Notes under the pieces: generated by a model | The model's input: the letters and a program-made list of their open reading frames with translations, nothing else | Told to the model about the DNA's origin: nothing | Databases searched by the model: none | Position numbers and translations under genes: made by a program | NCBI GenBank assembly: GCA_947496705.1 | Contig: CANMDW010000001.1 | Span: forward strand, 186,001-250,000 | From: an uncultured Aquimarina sp. | Lineage (GTDB): Bacteria; Bacteroidota; Bacteroidia; Flavobacteriales; Flavobacteriaceae | Direction: 5' to 3' | DNA: 64,000 nucleotides | Part shown: in pieces, positions 20,501 through 29,256 of the stretch | Layout of the letters: every line of letters starts with the position of its first letter | Position numbering within the stretch: position 1 is the first letter of the stretch

Positions 20501-21071
20501 TGACCAGGTTTCCGTGCCAGTCAAACTGAAAACTTCCTGTAAACCCTGATACATTGAAGTAGAAAAGATCGGGTTCGGCATCCCGGCACCCATCGGCAAG
20601 GTCGCGAAACATGGTGAAGTTTTTACGGCGATCGTATCCGCCAATACAGTCATCGGGTTTTGCTTTGCAAGGATTATCTTTATCATACATTTCCTGAGCC
20701 TCGGCCAGGAACCCTTGCACCAGTCCGGTTTTATACTCATCGGGAGCTCCCTTGAGGCTGCGGGTAATAACACCCCCGGCATTCAGGCTCCAGCCCAGCC
20801 CGGTACGGGGGGCGATGGTCTCTACTTTATGTGCCGAGGCATGATAACTTAAAGAGACGGGCAAAGTCATGCCCCGCTCGGTAAGCGTATAGATCGGAAT
20901 GTTGATATTGGGTGTTCCTGAATACAAGCTTACCGGCACATCGGCATATTTGGCCAGTTGAGCCGCCTCAGGAGAGGGCGGTATTACCTTTACGCGATAG
21001 GGAAGTTCCTGTGCTAATGTTACACAAAAAGCCAATTGAAAGATCGCAATACAATACTTGATTTTTTTCAT
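17574..21071 (-). CDS. RHS/YD-repeat shell protein A, second locus
   Basis: A 1165-aa secreted protein with a signal peptide to VTLAQ. The N-terminus has the Bacteroidota shell signature PPSPEAAQLAKYADVPV, SGTPNINIPIYTL and GLGWSLNAGGVITR (about residue 90). A long beta-rich RHS-like body follows. The last 100 residues hold a YD repeat (YFEYDAFNRLQCIKDHN) and then a stop. It is the first gene of the operon A, B, papain tip, metallopeptidase tip, unknown tip. Family knowledge suggests it encloses cargo together with B, as TcB and TcC do in Tc toxins; that is inference. It is close in length and motif order to the A protein of the first locus. Confidence 0.88.
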   Translation of the reverse strand: MKKIKYCIAIFQLAFCVTLAQELPYRVKVIPPSPEAAQLAKYADVPVSLYSGTPNINIPIYTLTERGMTLPVSLSYHASAHKVETIAPRTGLGWSLNAGGVITRSLKGAPDEYKTGLVQGFLAEAQEMYDKDNPCKAKPDDCIGGYDRRKNFTMFRDLADGCRDAEPDLFYFNVSGFTGSFQFDWHGNLVIASEHPVKIVPIGLNPNNDQFIQAWKMTAPNGVQYTFAAKEYQSNNGAYSLNSYCGSEMNALRAPQSWFLTEMYNPNTDGRIYFEYAPYSQKTTMWAMAHKVHDIIDVTGTLMTNAPEGEQKIDMTISGQYLKTIRTSSGQTSLHFTDHAIRRMDYGENNQDNQLYPLGNIIVQNIHNTIIDLWTFDYTISSIDRLKLKSAQKRSANQEIPPYLFEYNDRLPSFTSRKQDHWGFYNNNGASTLIPQTTFGVMNPIELSGADRSPNASRVTYGMLKKITYPTGGTDVFTFESHDYSFIQNQELTKEETYTETKSAGVPLWPRQTGDNIERVPFTKNIKGLANITVTVTYLKSDFGGGRQKVATKLLNKTTGETILDLSTPGFQMEPDWEDEIKRQITLRYTKLLAEGDYELIARMEVPLNTGPDEPTEGIRADISWEQGSGVFITEKRKGGGARIAKIERSYKLGNPNKITRYSYRMEENGTIKSTGSLLESEQIYAVEVDYCDTGGGGGYCGNDRKLMRSSQNRSALGTTHGSHVGYRNVTVWHGENGENGKSVHHFTSPYSHSDQRYNDIPFPPPTTKEYRRGLLTRQEEYTAQGDLVRKRTYSYYNSHRPNRGYKVGWLRPSLGPYGGLEHVDRLIGVPYDNGLGYTQLKQTKETTFYKPNFDRSFTKTINYTYSDTHKQLIEETTTDSKDKKIITLYRYPPDYPRGIDPALDAMQDRNQISPVIEKLSLEESIGQRALLSGTKTSYSFLGQQILPTTLLTARITDPILTGDPFATADDLYETRYLYNDYGNYGNLIEQSQPYGNTIAYKWDARETYPIAQVVNAKADEAFYTSFEDDGTTGNAKTGTKYFDGSSYTIPPYKVPSGNDLTMTYWYYKDGSWQLQKEIPFQAIISHPGASRLDEIRVYPQDAHMITYTYEPLVGITSVTDPNHKTRYFEYDAFNRLQCIKDHNQDILECYEYQYQQELPYTPKQ

Positions 21072-21189
21072 AATAATATTGAGTGTTATATAAGTAGCTC
21101 TTGCCCCCGGTAAGGTATAAGCTTACCAGGGATATAAAATCCATTAAAATGATGCTTGGGGTTAGGTTTTTCTCTTACTTAAGAATATT

Positions 21190-21252
21190 CAAACTTAAAC
21201 CGGAAAAAAAAGATAAGGGTCTCAATATTTTGAATCGTCAAAATAATGGGAC
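21190..21252 (-). promoter_or_regulatory. Palindromic promoter of the second RHS operon
   Basis: A 34-bp palindrome at 21219-21252 (half-site GTCCCATTATTTTGA) is followed on the minus strand, after 21 nt, by an exact -7 box TAAGTTTG (21197-21190). The A gene starts about 120 nt downstream. The rest of the 21072-21347 gap shows no gene. Confidence 0.8.
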
Positions 21253-21347
21253 TTATTTTAGACTGTAGATTTTTTAATGAATTCGAGTTTCCAAAAAAAG
21301 GAGCAAAATAAGTTCCTTGTTTTTGATTGTTTAACGTCAAAAAGAAC

Positions 21348-21635
21348 TCAAAATGCTCCAGGACAAGGGGATCGTGATCTTTTTGCCAATGTACCATTAG
21401 CTTGATATACTTTTGGGAAGAGTTTTACTCCAGAAGCTGAATACGTGTATTCGATTTTGCTTCTGTCCTCATATAGAATAGTTTCTGGAAGGTTGAGAAT
21501 ATTGTAGGTAATTGAGACAATCTCTTTATGATTATCTGAGGTTAGATTACCATTATAGTCATATTGGTAGCCTGATTGACAGAAACCTAATTATGTAAAC
21601 GATACTATGAGGAATAATAAAAAATATAATTTCAT
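21348..21635 (-). pseudogene. Truncated RHS tip gene with in-frame stop
   Basis: From ATG at 21635, overlapping the upstream stop as ATGA like its sisters, the frame reads MKLYFLLFLIVSFT, then TAA, then LGFCQSGYQYDYNGNL and a YD repeat to YTYSASGVKL. It ends at a TGA after unrelated codons at 21348. The intact sister at 23029 has GAA (Glu) where this copy has TAA, a single-base nonsense change inside the signal peptide. The core and tip are missing. It is the decayed fourth tip of the first RHS operon. Confidence 0.85.
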
Positions 21636-23029
21636 CTTATCTTATGTATATCTGTGTTATAATCACTTCTCTCTCTCATATCTTGCATAATTTGTTCTAT
21701 TATTTCAAAACTTGGAGGTAATGTTGTGGTAGGACCACCAGTTCTTATCTTCTTTCCTTTTTTATGACTATTTCTTGTAGGTTGCCCCTCTTTTACTTCT
21801 CCATTACTTTCAGCTGTTTTTTGCTCACCTGATTTAATAATTATTTGTTCATAGATAAAACAATAATCTTTATCCTTTTTGGCAGCAATATTGTGATATA
21901 TTTCAGAAAAAAATATTCTTAAAACCCAATGACCCGTTTCATGTTCCAGAATTGTTGCTGGGGATAAAATGGCTCCCGTATCTGTAATCAATCCTCCATT
22001 GGGATCCCAATAAACAGTTCTTGCTTCTTTCAATACTTCACCATGATAAATTTCTCTGTGATGGCTATAATTTCCCCCAAAATCATATGACGGGTCTAAG
22101 TAATTATCTTGATCGACTGCCGGCCCATAAACTGCTCTAATGTTCAGAGTTTCTTTAGCAGACGCTGCAGTTCTGAGAAAATTTCCCCCTCCATTCTTAG
22201 TATTGTATTGATAAGCGCTTACTACTTGTTTTACAAATTTGTTATTGGGGATATCTTTGGGTTGCCCACCTTTATATCGATATGATTTTTCTTGATTATT
22301 TTCCACATAATGAATCAGTAAATCTTTTCCATCAGGATCGTTAAATACAATAGGGTTATTAGCAACATAATTATAAGGAGACCAGCTATAGTATTTTTCT
22401 GTGAGTTGATCAATCCCATTCCATTTGACTATTGCCGGATCGTATAGTCTGGCACCATGGTCGTTCCAATCGAGTCCAAAGGCTTTGATCTCTTCTTTTC
22501 CGCCATACCCATAGTTATGTTTTCGACCTCTGATTACCGAATTCGGTTGTTGCCATTGCAACCCAAAAGGGTAGTAGTTTTTTTCTTCTTTTACCGGGTC
22601 TGCAATGCCATCTCGGTCTGAATCTGCAAAAGAGGCTCTGATATTTCCTGTCTGATCTTTGTGTTGATAGCTATAGGTGAAATCCTGATTATTGGATTCT
22701 GCATATCCTTCAGAAGTATTGATACATTCTAATTGGCTATCTGTATACACGATATTATCCAGATAGTCTTTTTCAGACGCTATAGAACCGTTGGGTAAAA
22801 TTGTCTGCTGACTTAGTTTTTTTCCGTCTGCAGTATAGCTATATGCTATTTTTCTTCCATCATCAAAAGTTATAGTCTCAGGAAGATTAAGTACATTATA
22901 CCCAATATTCACAATTTGTTTATGATGATCGGCAATTAGATTTCCATTAGAATCGTATTGATAGCCTGATTGACAGAAACCTAATTCTGTAAACGATCCT
23001 ATGAGAAATAATAAAAAATATAATTTCAT
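21632..23029 (-). CDS. RHS tip protein with M91-like metallopeptidase tip (HETGH intact)
   Basis: A 465-aa secreted C-type RHS protein: signal peptide to ELGFCQ, YD repeat, RHS core to FNDPDGK near 240. The M91-like tip has IHYVENNQEKS, PNNKFV, NGGGNFL, VYWDPNGG and LSPATILEHETGHWV (intact HExxH near residue 362). A Glu in the IYEQIIIKSGEQK stretch downstream could be the third ligand. The C-terminal tail (FEIIEQIMQDMRER to HKIR) is nearly identical to that of the next gene upstream, which marks a recent tandem duplication. Start and stop overlap neighbours as ATGA. Confidence 0.88.
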   Translation of the reverse strand: MKLYFLLFLIGSFTELGFCQSGYQYDSNGNLIADHHKQIVNIGYNVLNLPETITFDDGRKIAYSYTADGKKLSQQTILPNGSIASEKDYLDNIVYTDSQLECINTSEGYAESNNQDFTYSYQHKDQTGNIRASFADSDRDGIADPVKEEKNYYPFGLQWQQPNSVIRGRKHNYGYGGKEEIKAFGLDWNDHGARLYDPAIVKWNGIDQLTEKYYSWSPYNYVANNPIVFNDPDGKDLLIHYVENNQEKSYRYKGGQPKDIPNNKFVKQVVSAYQYNTKNGGGNFLRTAASAKETLNIRAVYGPAVDQDNYLDPSYDFGGNYSHHREIYHGEVLKEARTVYWDPNGGLITDTGAILSPATILEHETGHWVLRIFFSEIYHNIAAKKDKDYCFIYEQIIIKSGEQKTAESNGEVKEGQPTRNSHKKGKKIRTGGPTTTLPPSFEIIEQIMQDMRERSDYNTDIHKIR

Positions 23030-24429
23030 CTTATCTTATGTATATCTGTGTTATAATCACTCCTCCCTCTCATATCTTGCATAATTTGTTCTAAAATTTC
23101 GTAACTGGGTGGCATAACAGATGTAGGGCCGCTGGTTCTCACCGTTTTCCCTGAAAGAACACCCTTTTGTCGAACTGTTTTTTCTGGTATCTCTCCATTA
23201 CGTATGGCTGTTTTACCTTGATTGGACTGAATTTTTTCTATAGAACCCCTATTATTTTCTATAGTAATTACTGCAAATCCTGCTAGTAATTCTAGCAAGG
23301 AAGCGGGAGAAAGAATTCCACCTTCTACAGGAATTCTTGCAGCAAATAAAGGGGATTCTTCTATAAATCTCCCTGCATAGGAATCCCAATAAATGGTGCT
23401 GTACTTATCTTCTGGTAAAAGATTCCAATAAATATCATAATCTATACCTGCATGAACACTATTTTTACTTTCATAGGTCGATTCGAGGTAATTATTTTTA
23501 TTAATTTCTCCTCCGGGCGCCTCACGGACATTAACAATTTGATCAGACTGGGCAATATGTTGTAAGTTATCACCACCTCCATTTCCTAAATTATACTGAT
23601 GTGCTTTTAATACATTTTGAACAAATTCGTTGTTTGGTATATCTTTGGGTTGCCCACCTTTATAAGAATAAAATTTTTCTACACCATTATCCATGTAGTA
23701 GATTCTTAGTTCCTTACCATCGGGATCGTTAAATATAATCGGGTTATTCATCACATAGTTATAAGGAGACCAGCTATAGTATTTTTCTGTGAGTTGATCA
23801 ATCCCATTCCATTTGACTATTGCCGGATCGTATAGTCTGGCACCATGGTCGTTCCAATCGAGTCCAAAGGCTTTGATCTCTTCTTTACCACCATACCCGT
23901 AGTTGTGTTTTCGACCTCTGATCACCGAATTCGGTTGTTGCCATTGCAACCCAAAAGGATAGTAGTTTTTTTCTTCTTTTACCGGGTCTGCAATGCCATC
24001 TCGGTCTGAATCTGCAAAAGAGGCTCTTATGTTGCCCACCTGATCTTTATGCTGATAGCTATAGGTAAAATCCTGAGTGTTTTCAGGCTCTGCATAGCCT
24101 TCAGAAGTGTTTATATATTCCAGTTGCTGTGAAGCATATATGATATTATCGAGATAGTCTTTTTCAGACGCTATAGATCCATCGGATAAAATTGTCTGCT
24201 GACTTAGTTTTTTTCCATCTGCAGCATAAGTATTAATGATCTTTCTTCCATCAGAAAAAAGGATTTCTTGAGGTAAGTTTAAGACATTATAGTCTATAGA
24301 TACTACATTTTTATTAGCATCCGAAATTAGATTTCCATTCGGGTCATATTGATAGGCTACATTTTGGGAAAATCCAAAACTCTGAAATAGCAAAGACACT
24401 AATAGTACTATGATTATTTTTTGGTTCAT
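23026..24429 (-). CDS. RHS tip protein with M91-like tip lacking HExxH
   Basis: A 467-aa secreted C-type RHS protein (signal peptide to SFGFSQ). The RHS core is almost identical to its neighbours and ends FNDPDGK. The tip keeps the fold landmarks (YYMDNGVEK, PNNEFV, NGGGDNL, IYWDSYAG, GGILSPASLLE), but the zinc motif has become ELLAG, so both His ligands are lost. It is probably catalytically dead. It is coupled to both flanking tips by ATGA overlaps. It could be a decoy, a specificity variant or a decaying copy. Confidence 0.86.
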   Translation of the reverse strand: MNQKIIIVLLVSLLFQSFGFSQNVAYQYDPNGNLISDANKNVVSIDYNVLNLPQEILFSDGRKIINTYAADGKKLSQQTILSDGSIASEKDYLDNIIYASQQLEYINTSEGYAEPENTQDFTYSYQHKDQVGNIRASFADSDRDGIADPVKEEKNYYPFGLQWQQPNSVIRGRKHNYGYGGKEEIKAFGLDWNDHGARLYDPAIVKWNGIDQLTEKYYSWSPYNYVMNNPIIFNDPDGKELRIYYMDNGVEKFYSYKGGQPKDIPNNEFVQNVLKAHQYNLGNGGGDNLQHIAQSDQIVNVREAPGGEINKNNYLESTYESKNSVHAGIDYDIYWNLLPEDKYSTIYWDSYAGRFIEESPLFAARIPVEGGILSPASLLELLAGFAVITIENNRGSIEKIQSNQGKTAIRNGEIPEKTVRQKGVLSGKTVRTSGPTSVMPPSYEILEQIMQDMRGRSDYNTDIHKIR

Positions 24430-25772
24430 TTTCTTTTATCAAGACCTAATTTCTTTTCTTTGGATTTTTGGATTTGATCCCGAATTGCGGGATCACTTGG
24501 TTTTCTCGAAGTCGGCCCTTCGGTTCTTATGTCTTGTGTAGTTGCTTTTTTATCTGCTCTTATCTTATCGGTGTCTCCGAATTTTAATTCTCTATTAAAC
24601 TCTGCAGGTCTCAATGGATCGGGATCGTTAACTTTTCGATTTAGGTGCTTTACATACATAACTGTTACCTCACCGACTAAATGTTCAAGGTTAGTCGCCG
24701 GAGATAGTACAGTATTATCCAGATCACTGTCGGAAGAAGAAATTAGGGTACCTCCATTAGGATCCCACTCGACCGAAAGTTCTTTGCCATCGTTACTTAG
24801 TACCGCCTTGCTTTTGTTTTTGTATGTTTTATCTTTACTTGAGCTTGGGTCATTAACCTGGTTAGCGTTGAATATATGCACATTACTATCTCTGGATCCT
24901 ACAAGGTAATCCAATATCTGCCCACCACCATTTTTACGATTATATTCTATAGCACTCAAAGTTTGCCGTACAAATTTATTATTGGGCACATTTTTGGGTT
25001 TACCGCCTTTATATATAAAAACCTCTTCCAGTCCATTTTCCATATAATGAATTATACCGTCTTTTCCATCAGGATCAGTAAATAGTATTGGATTTCCTGC
25101 TACATAATTATAGGGAGACAAGGCAACGTATTTTTCTGCAAGCTGGTCGATGCCGTTCCATCGGGCGATAGCAGGGTCATACATTCTGGCACCATGATCA
25201 TTCCAATCCAGTCCAAAAGCATCGATCTCTTCTTTACCACCATACCCGTAGTTATGTTTTCGACCCCTGATCACCGAATTCGGTTGTTGCCATTGCAACC
25301 CAAAAGGATAGTAGTTTTTTTCTTCTTTTACCGGGTCTGCAATACCATCTCGGTCTGAATCAGAAAAAGAGGCTCTTATGTTACCCACCTGATCTTTATG
25401 CTGATAGCTATAGGTAAAATTCTGAGTGTTTTCAGGCTCTATATAGCCTTCAGCAGTGTTTATATATTCCAGTAGCTGTGAAGCATACACGATATTATCG
25501 AGATAGTCTTTTTCAGAATCTATAGAACCGTCGGGTAAAATTGTCTGCTGACTTAATTTTTTTCCGTCTGCAGTATAGCTATAGGCTATTTTTCTTCCAT
25601 CATCAAAAGTTATAGTCTCAGGAAGATTAAGTACATTATACTCAATATTCACAATCTCTTTATGTTGATCGGCGATCAGATTTCCGTTCAGGTCATACTC
25701 ATAGTTGGGGCCTGATTGACTCCAAATGAGGGTTGGTAGTGCTATAAGCAGCAAAATTTTTATTTTATTCAT
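24426..25772 (-). CDS. RHS tip protein with M91-like tip lacking HExxH (HLVGE)
   Basis: A 448-aa secreted C-type RHS protein. Met at 25772 is preferred over upstream Mets because it gives the signal peptide MNKIKILLLIALPTLIWSQ and lies 13 bp after the B stop, exactly as in the other locus. The RHS core ends FTDPDGK near 232. The tip has IHYMENGLEEV, PNNKFV, NGGGQIL, VEWDPNGG and LSPATNLEHLVGEV: the first His and surrounding strand are kept, but the catalytic Glu and second His are lost. It is predicted inactive. The C-terminal tail differs from the two downstream sisters. Confidence 0.86.
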   Translation of the reverse strand: MNKIKILLLIALPTLIWSQSGPNYEYDLNGNLIADQHKEIVNIEYNVLNLPETITFDDGRKIAYSYTADGKKLSQQTILPDGSIDSEKDYLDNIVYASQLLEYINTAEGYIEPENTQNFTYSYQHKDQVGNIRASFSDSDRDGIADPVKEEKNYYPFGLQWQQPNSVIRGRKHNYGYGGKEEIDAFGLDWNDHGARMYDPAIARWNGIDQLAEKYVALSPYNYVAGNPILFTDPDGKDGIIHYMENGLEEVFIYKGGKPKNVPNNKFVRQTLSAIEYNRKNGGGQILDYLVGSRDSNVHIFNANQVNDPSSSKDKTYKNKSKAVLSNDGKELSVEWDPNGGTLISSSDSDLDNTVLSPATNLEHLVGEVTVMYVKHLNRKVNDPDPLRPAEFNRELKFGDTDKIRADKKATTQDIRTEGPTSRKPSDPAIRDQIQKSKEKKLGLDKRK

Positions 25773-25785
25773 CACTCTGTGGTTT

Positions 25786-28700
25786 TTAATGATCATCATT
25801 ACCAGGAATAATTGGCGGTCCTTGATTGGGATCTGGTGGGGTCCCACCAGATGACGAAGCAGACATTTTAAACCCAAGGGTATGATCTCCCAAATCATTT
25901 ACAGACAACAATTGATTTCCTGAATATTCATACTGCAGGTCATCGATGGTTCCGATACTAGTACCCATAAGCCCCTTTCTTACCAGGTGTAAGATATTTC
26001 CGTTTTTGTCATACAATATTCCTGCATTTCCACCAACATTATACATTCCATTATTGGCAGGATTTGTAAGATTGATGTATTGTGCCGTTTTTAAACGATT
26101 CACAGGGTCATAGCTGTAGCTATATGCCTGCTTCTCATTTTGCTGGGCGTTACGCCAGGTGATGGCAGAGATATTTCGGTTATAACTAGGAGTATTGCCC
26201 AGGTTGCTGGATGCTTCGTTATATAATATCTCCATTCCAAAAAGGTCGTTGCTATCATCATTGTTTTCGGGGTTTACTGCCAATTCGGGGTTATTAATCG
26301 ATTTGAGCCAGCCCCGAATGTTGTATCGGTAATCAATACTTTGCAAAAACTGCTGCCCATCGCTGGTAGAATGCAGGTTTTTTTCAATAAGCTGCCCTAT
26401 TTCGTTATACTTGTTCTCAGATAATAATATTCTATCTCCATTGTTTATGGTATGATAGGTTCGAAGCTCACGGCCCTGATGATCGTAGGTATATTCTTTA
26501 TGGATGGTTAACTGATTGTCTAATGACGAATGCAATCGATAATCTTCAAGAATGTTTCCTATAAAATCGTATTTGGTAGTGTATCGGTCTTGCCCATTTA
26601 AATGATTGGTAGCTGCGGTTTGAACCAGCCGATATTTTTTATCATAGAAATTTACATTGAAGAGATATACATTTTTATCCAGTATCTTAATTTTAGTGCC
26701 TGTGATTTGCCCCTTGGTATTAGGGATATGATCCGTTATTCCTATTGTGGGTTGAAAAGCAGCAAGTTCAGCCGGCCCGTTCCATTGAGGATTAGCAGTA
26801 AAATCATAAGTGTCATAATAGGTGACCGAAAGCACCTGGTCATCAGCTTCGATATGGGGATACGAAATGTTAGTATATCCATGAGTACCTGTTCCCAGGG
26901 CTTCATATCGCAAATGGCCGTTTGCTTGAATCTGGGCATAAAAATTATCCACCTGTTGTTGTACAGTTTCCCGATCTCCGGTAATCGTTTTTACACCGGT
27001 GATCACAGGTCGATCAAAACGGTCATATTTGGTAAAACTCCATTGATTAGTAAGACGTTGATTTCCATCTTGTGAAAACACCAGCCTATCCCAACGATCA
27101 TACACCATAGTTATCTTATCGGCTCCGGGAAGTTTTTTAACAATATTCCTGCCCCGATAATCAAACTCGTATTGATAGCATTCCCGATCCAGAATTTCCT
27201 GGGAGATGGTTTTGGGATAGTTGCTTCCTAATCCATCAACGGTAATGGGAGGGATCACACCGATAACCCTTCCGAAAGAATCATATACATAATAGGTGCG
27301 TGCCCATTTTGCTTCTCCATCTTCCATTTCATCCATCACTTTTCTTCCCAACTTATCGGTATAGGTGATTTTGGTGTGTCCGTTTTCATCCCTGACCTCG
27401 TTTACGGTTAGTGAATTTTCGGGATAACTCTCGGTACTCATTAAACTGTTATTTCCTTTTTTCCAGATCACCACATCATCTGAAGTTATATTGGTTCTAT
27501 ATGTAAGTTGTTGTGTATGGCCTGTACCAAGCTGCCAATCCTCACCTGGAGCTCCCTGTTTGAGGGGGCGGTTTAAGGGTGACGGTTCAAAGCTGGTCAT
27601 TGCCCAGGGAGCTGTGGTATTGGCCACCTTATCATTTGCAGTTTGGTAAAATTGATACTGAGGATTGGATGTATCGCTAATATCGAAATCTTTATAAAAA
27701 CCACTTCCATATGTACTTATATAAGGAAGATATTTTTTGGATTCCCTTCCAAACTGATCATATGCCATAACCGCTACCATATCTTTTCTTTCAGGTGAGC
27801 TTTGTTTGGCAACCGATTGAATAGGTCGCCCCAAGCCATCAATATAGTTAGTACTTACCCTTACCTCATCTGCAGATGCCGAAACAACATCTTGAATACC
27901 GATGAGATTTTCTTTTTGCACAGTATGTGCCCTCACATAATTTACCAGATCACTATTTCTGAATACCGCTACAGGATCGGTAAATCGGGTTGCTCCTCCC
28001 TGAAGTGTGATCTTAACTTTATATACCCCCGGAGAGGTAACATATAAGGCCCCAAGTGTGGCTCCCTGAACAGGAATATTGTTTCTATACCATTGATAGT
28101 GAGGATACACCCTATTAATGACCAGGTTGATAGCAGGTTTGTCGTCAGATAACACAGGATCTCTTTGGTGGGTAATTTCCGGATTTGGATACACATAGAG
28201 TATTCGAGTATCCGAATTGGTACAATTCCCATCAGAATAGGTATAGGTAATGGTATTGGCAGCATTTGCCACTGAAGGGTCAAACATGGGCCCTCCGTTT
28301 ACAACACCGGGTCCACTCCATGATTTATCGGTAATGTTTGGATTGGTATTGGCTATTGAAAGGTTATAGAGTCCCTGATTTTCAAATAAACCCGTGTCTT
28401 CTCCTGCAGTATCTTTAGGAAGGTTCTTTACTGTGATTCGCTGGGTATCAGACTTGGAACAACCATGTTGGTTAGTATACCGGTAAGTGATGGTATGAGT
28501 TCCCACCCCTGCAGATGCCGGGGAAAAGTATCCAGAACTCACGCCATTTCCGTTCCATCCACCACCACTTGGGATCCCACCCAGAGCTACAGATGGATCA
28601 TTTAGACATACAGTAAGATCTGGACCCGCATCAACTAGTTCTGGAAAAGGAACAGATCGGGCCCTAACCAATCTTTTTGCACTGTGTACTCCGTCTTTTA

Positions 28701-29247
28701 CATAACTTACTTTAAAACGCTTTTCCTGAATAGGATTTCCGAGGGAAATGTTGAATGTCACGTCGAGAGTTCGGCCGTTTTTTATAAAAGTGTTGTTTTC
28801 GCGATACCATTTATAGGTACTTCCTGATGGTGCTCCGTAAGCTTCCATTGTTAATGTTCCTAAACCACACATGGTAGTATTGCGTACAGATGGTGGAGGT
28901 GGTGGGGGCGGTGGAGCAATAATAGATACGGATAGCTGGGCAGTGCCAACATTAAGTGACGTAAATTTTACCAGACCAGATCCGGGAGAGTCGGACCAGG
29001 TAACCCTTACCTGATATAGTCCGTTTGGATTTGAATAGGAACTATGCCCACTAATTATCCACCCGGCTTGAAAAGGTGGGTCCTGGGTAGCAGGAGTAAA
29101 AGTATATACATGAGTGCTACCAGGTGTTACGACTGTGTTTCCAGATATAGTTTGTGCGTTTAGCGATACTATTGATACTAAAAATATGACCAGCGTAAAT
29201 AACCAATGTTTTATACTATTTCTATTTATTAATTTAATACTTTTCAT
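25786..29247 (-). CDS. RHS shell protein B (PKD-like repeats, DUF6443, YD repeats), first locus
   Basis: A 1153-aa secreted protein (Met at 29247 or three codons earlier); signal peptide to SLNAQ. The N-terminal 430 residues hold beta-sandwich PKD/Ig-like repeats with a Pro-only spacer of nine prolines near residue 115 and a GxGxxxG-rich segment (GGWNGNGV). A DUF6443 segment follows from about 436 (VNYVRAHTVQK, TNYIDGLGRPIQSVA, MAYDQFGRESKKYL), then YD repeats. It stops after DHTLGFK with the tail SSSGGTPPDP...PPIIPGND, the same break point and tail type as the other B protein. The repeat region differs from that B while the DUF6443/YD half is very similar. Confidence 0.9.
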   Translation of the reverse strand: MKSIKLINRNSIKHWLFTLVIFLVSIVSLNAQTISGNTVVTPGSTHVYTFTPATQDPPFQAGWIISGHSSYSNPNGLYQVRVTWSDSPGSGLVKFTSLNVGTAQLSVSIIAPPPPPPPPSVRNTTMCGLGTLTMEAYGAPSGSTYKWYRENNTFIKNGRTLDVTFNISLGNPIQEKRFKVSYVKDGVHSAKRLVRARSVPFPELVDAGPDLTVCLNDPSVALGGIPSGGGWNGNGVSSGYFSPASAGVGTHTITYRYTNQHGCSKSDTQRITVKNLPKDTAGEDTGLFENQGLYNLSIANTNPNITDKSWSGPGVVNGGPMFDPSVANAANTITYTYSDGNCTNSDTRILYVYPNPEITHQRDPVLSDDKPAINLVINRVYPHYQWYRNNIPVQGATLGALYVTSPGVYKVKITLQGGATRFTDPVAVFRNSDLVNYVRAHTVQKENLIGIQDVVSASADEVRVSTNYIDGLGRPIQSVAKQSSPERKDMVAVMAYDQFGRESKKYLPYISTYGSGFYKDFDISDTSNPQYQFYQTANDKVANTTAPWAMTSFEPSPLNRPLKQGAPGEDWQLGTGHTQQLTYRTNITSDDVVIWKKGNNSLMSTESYPENSLTVNEVRDENGHTKITYTDKLGRKVMDEMEDGEAKWARTYYVYDSFGRVIGVIPPITVDGLGSNYPKTISQEILDRECYQYEFDYRGRNIVKKLPGADKITMVYDRWDRLVFSQDGNQRLTNQWSFTKYDRFDRPVITGVKTITGDRETVQQQVDNFYAQIQANGHLRYEALGTGTHGYTNISYPHIEADDQVLSVTYYDTYDFTANPQWNGPAELAAFQPTIGITDHIPNTKGQITGTKIKILDKNVYLFNVNFYDKKYRLVQTAATNHLNGQDRYTTKYDFIGNILEDYRLHSSLDNQLTIHKEYTYDHQGRELRTYHTINNGDRILLSENKYNEIGQLIEKNLHSTSDGQQFLQSIDYRYNIRGWLKSINNPELAVNPENNDDSNDLFGMEILYNEASSNLGNTPSYNRNISAITWRNAQQNEKQAYSYSYDPVNRLKTAQYINLTNPANNGMYNVGGNAGILYDKNGNILHLVRKGLMGTSIGTIDDLQYEYSGNQLLSVNDLGDHTLGFKMSASSSGGTPPDPNQGPPIIPGNDDH

Positions 29248-29256
29248 GGGTGCCAA

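Noticed and set aside
21179..21397. 72-codon leftward frame upstream of the second RHS operon
   Set aside because: It overlaps the truncated tip relic in another frame and covers the palindromic promoter; no protein-like features.
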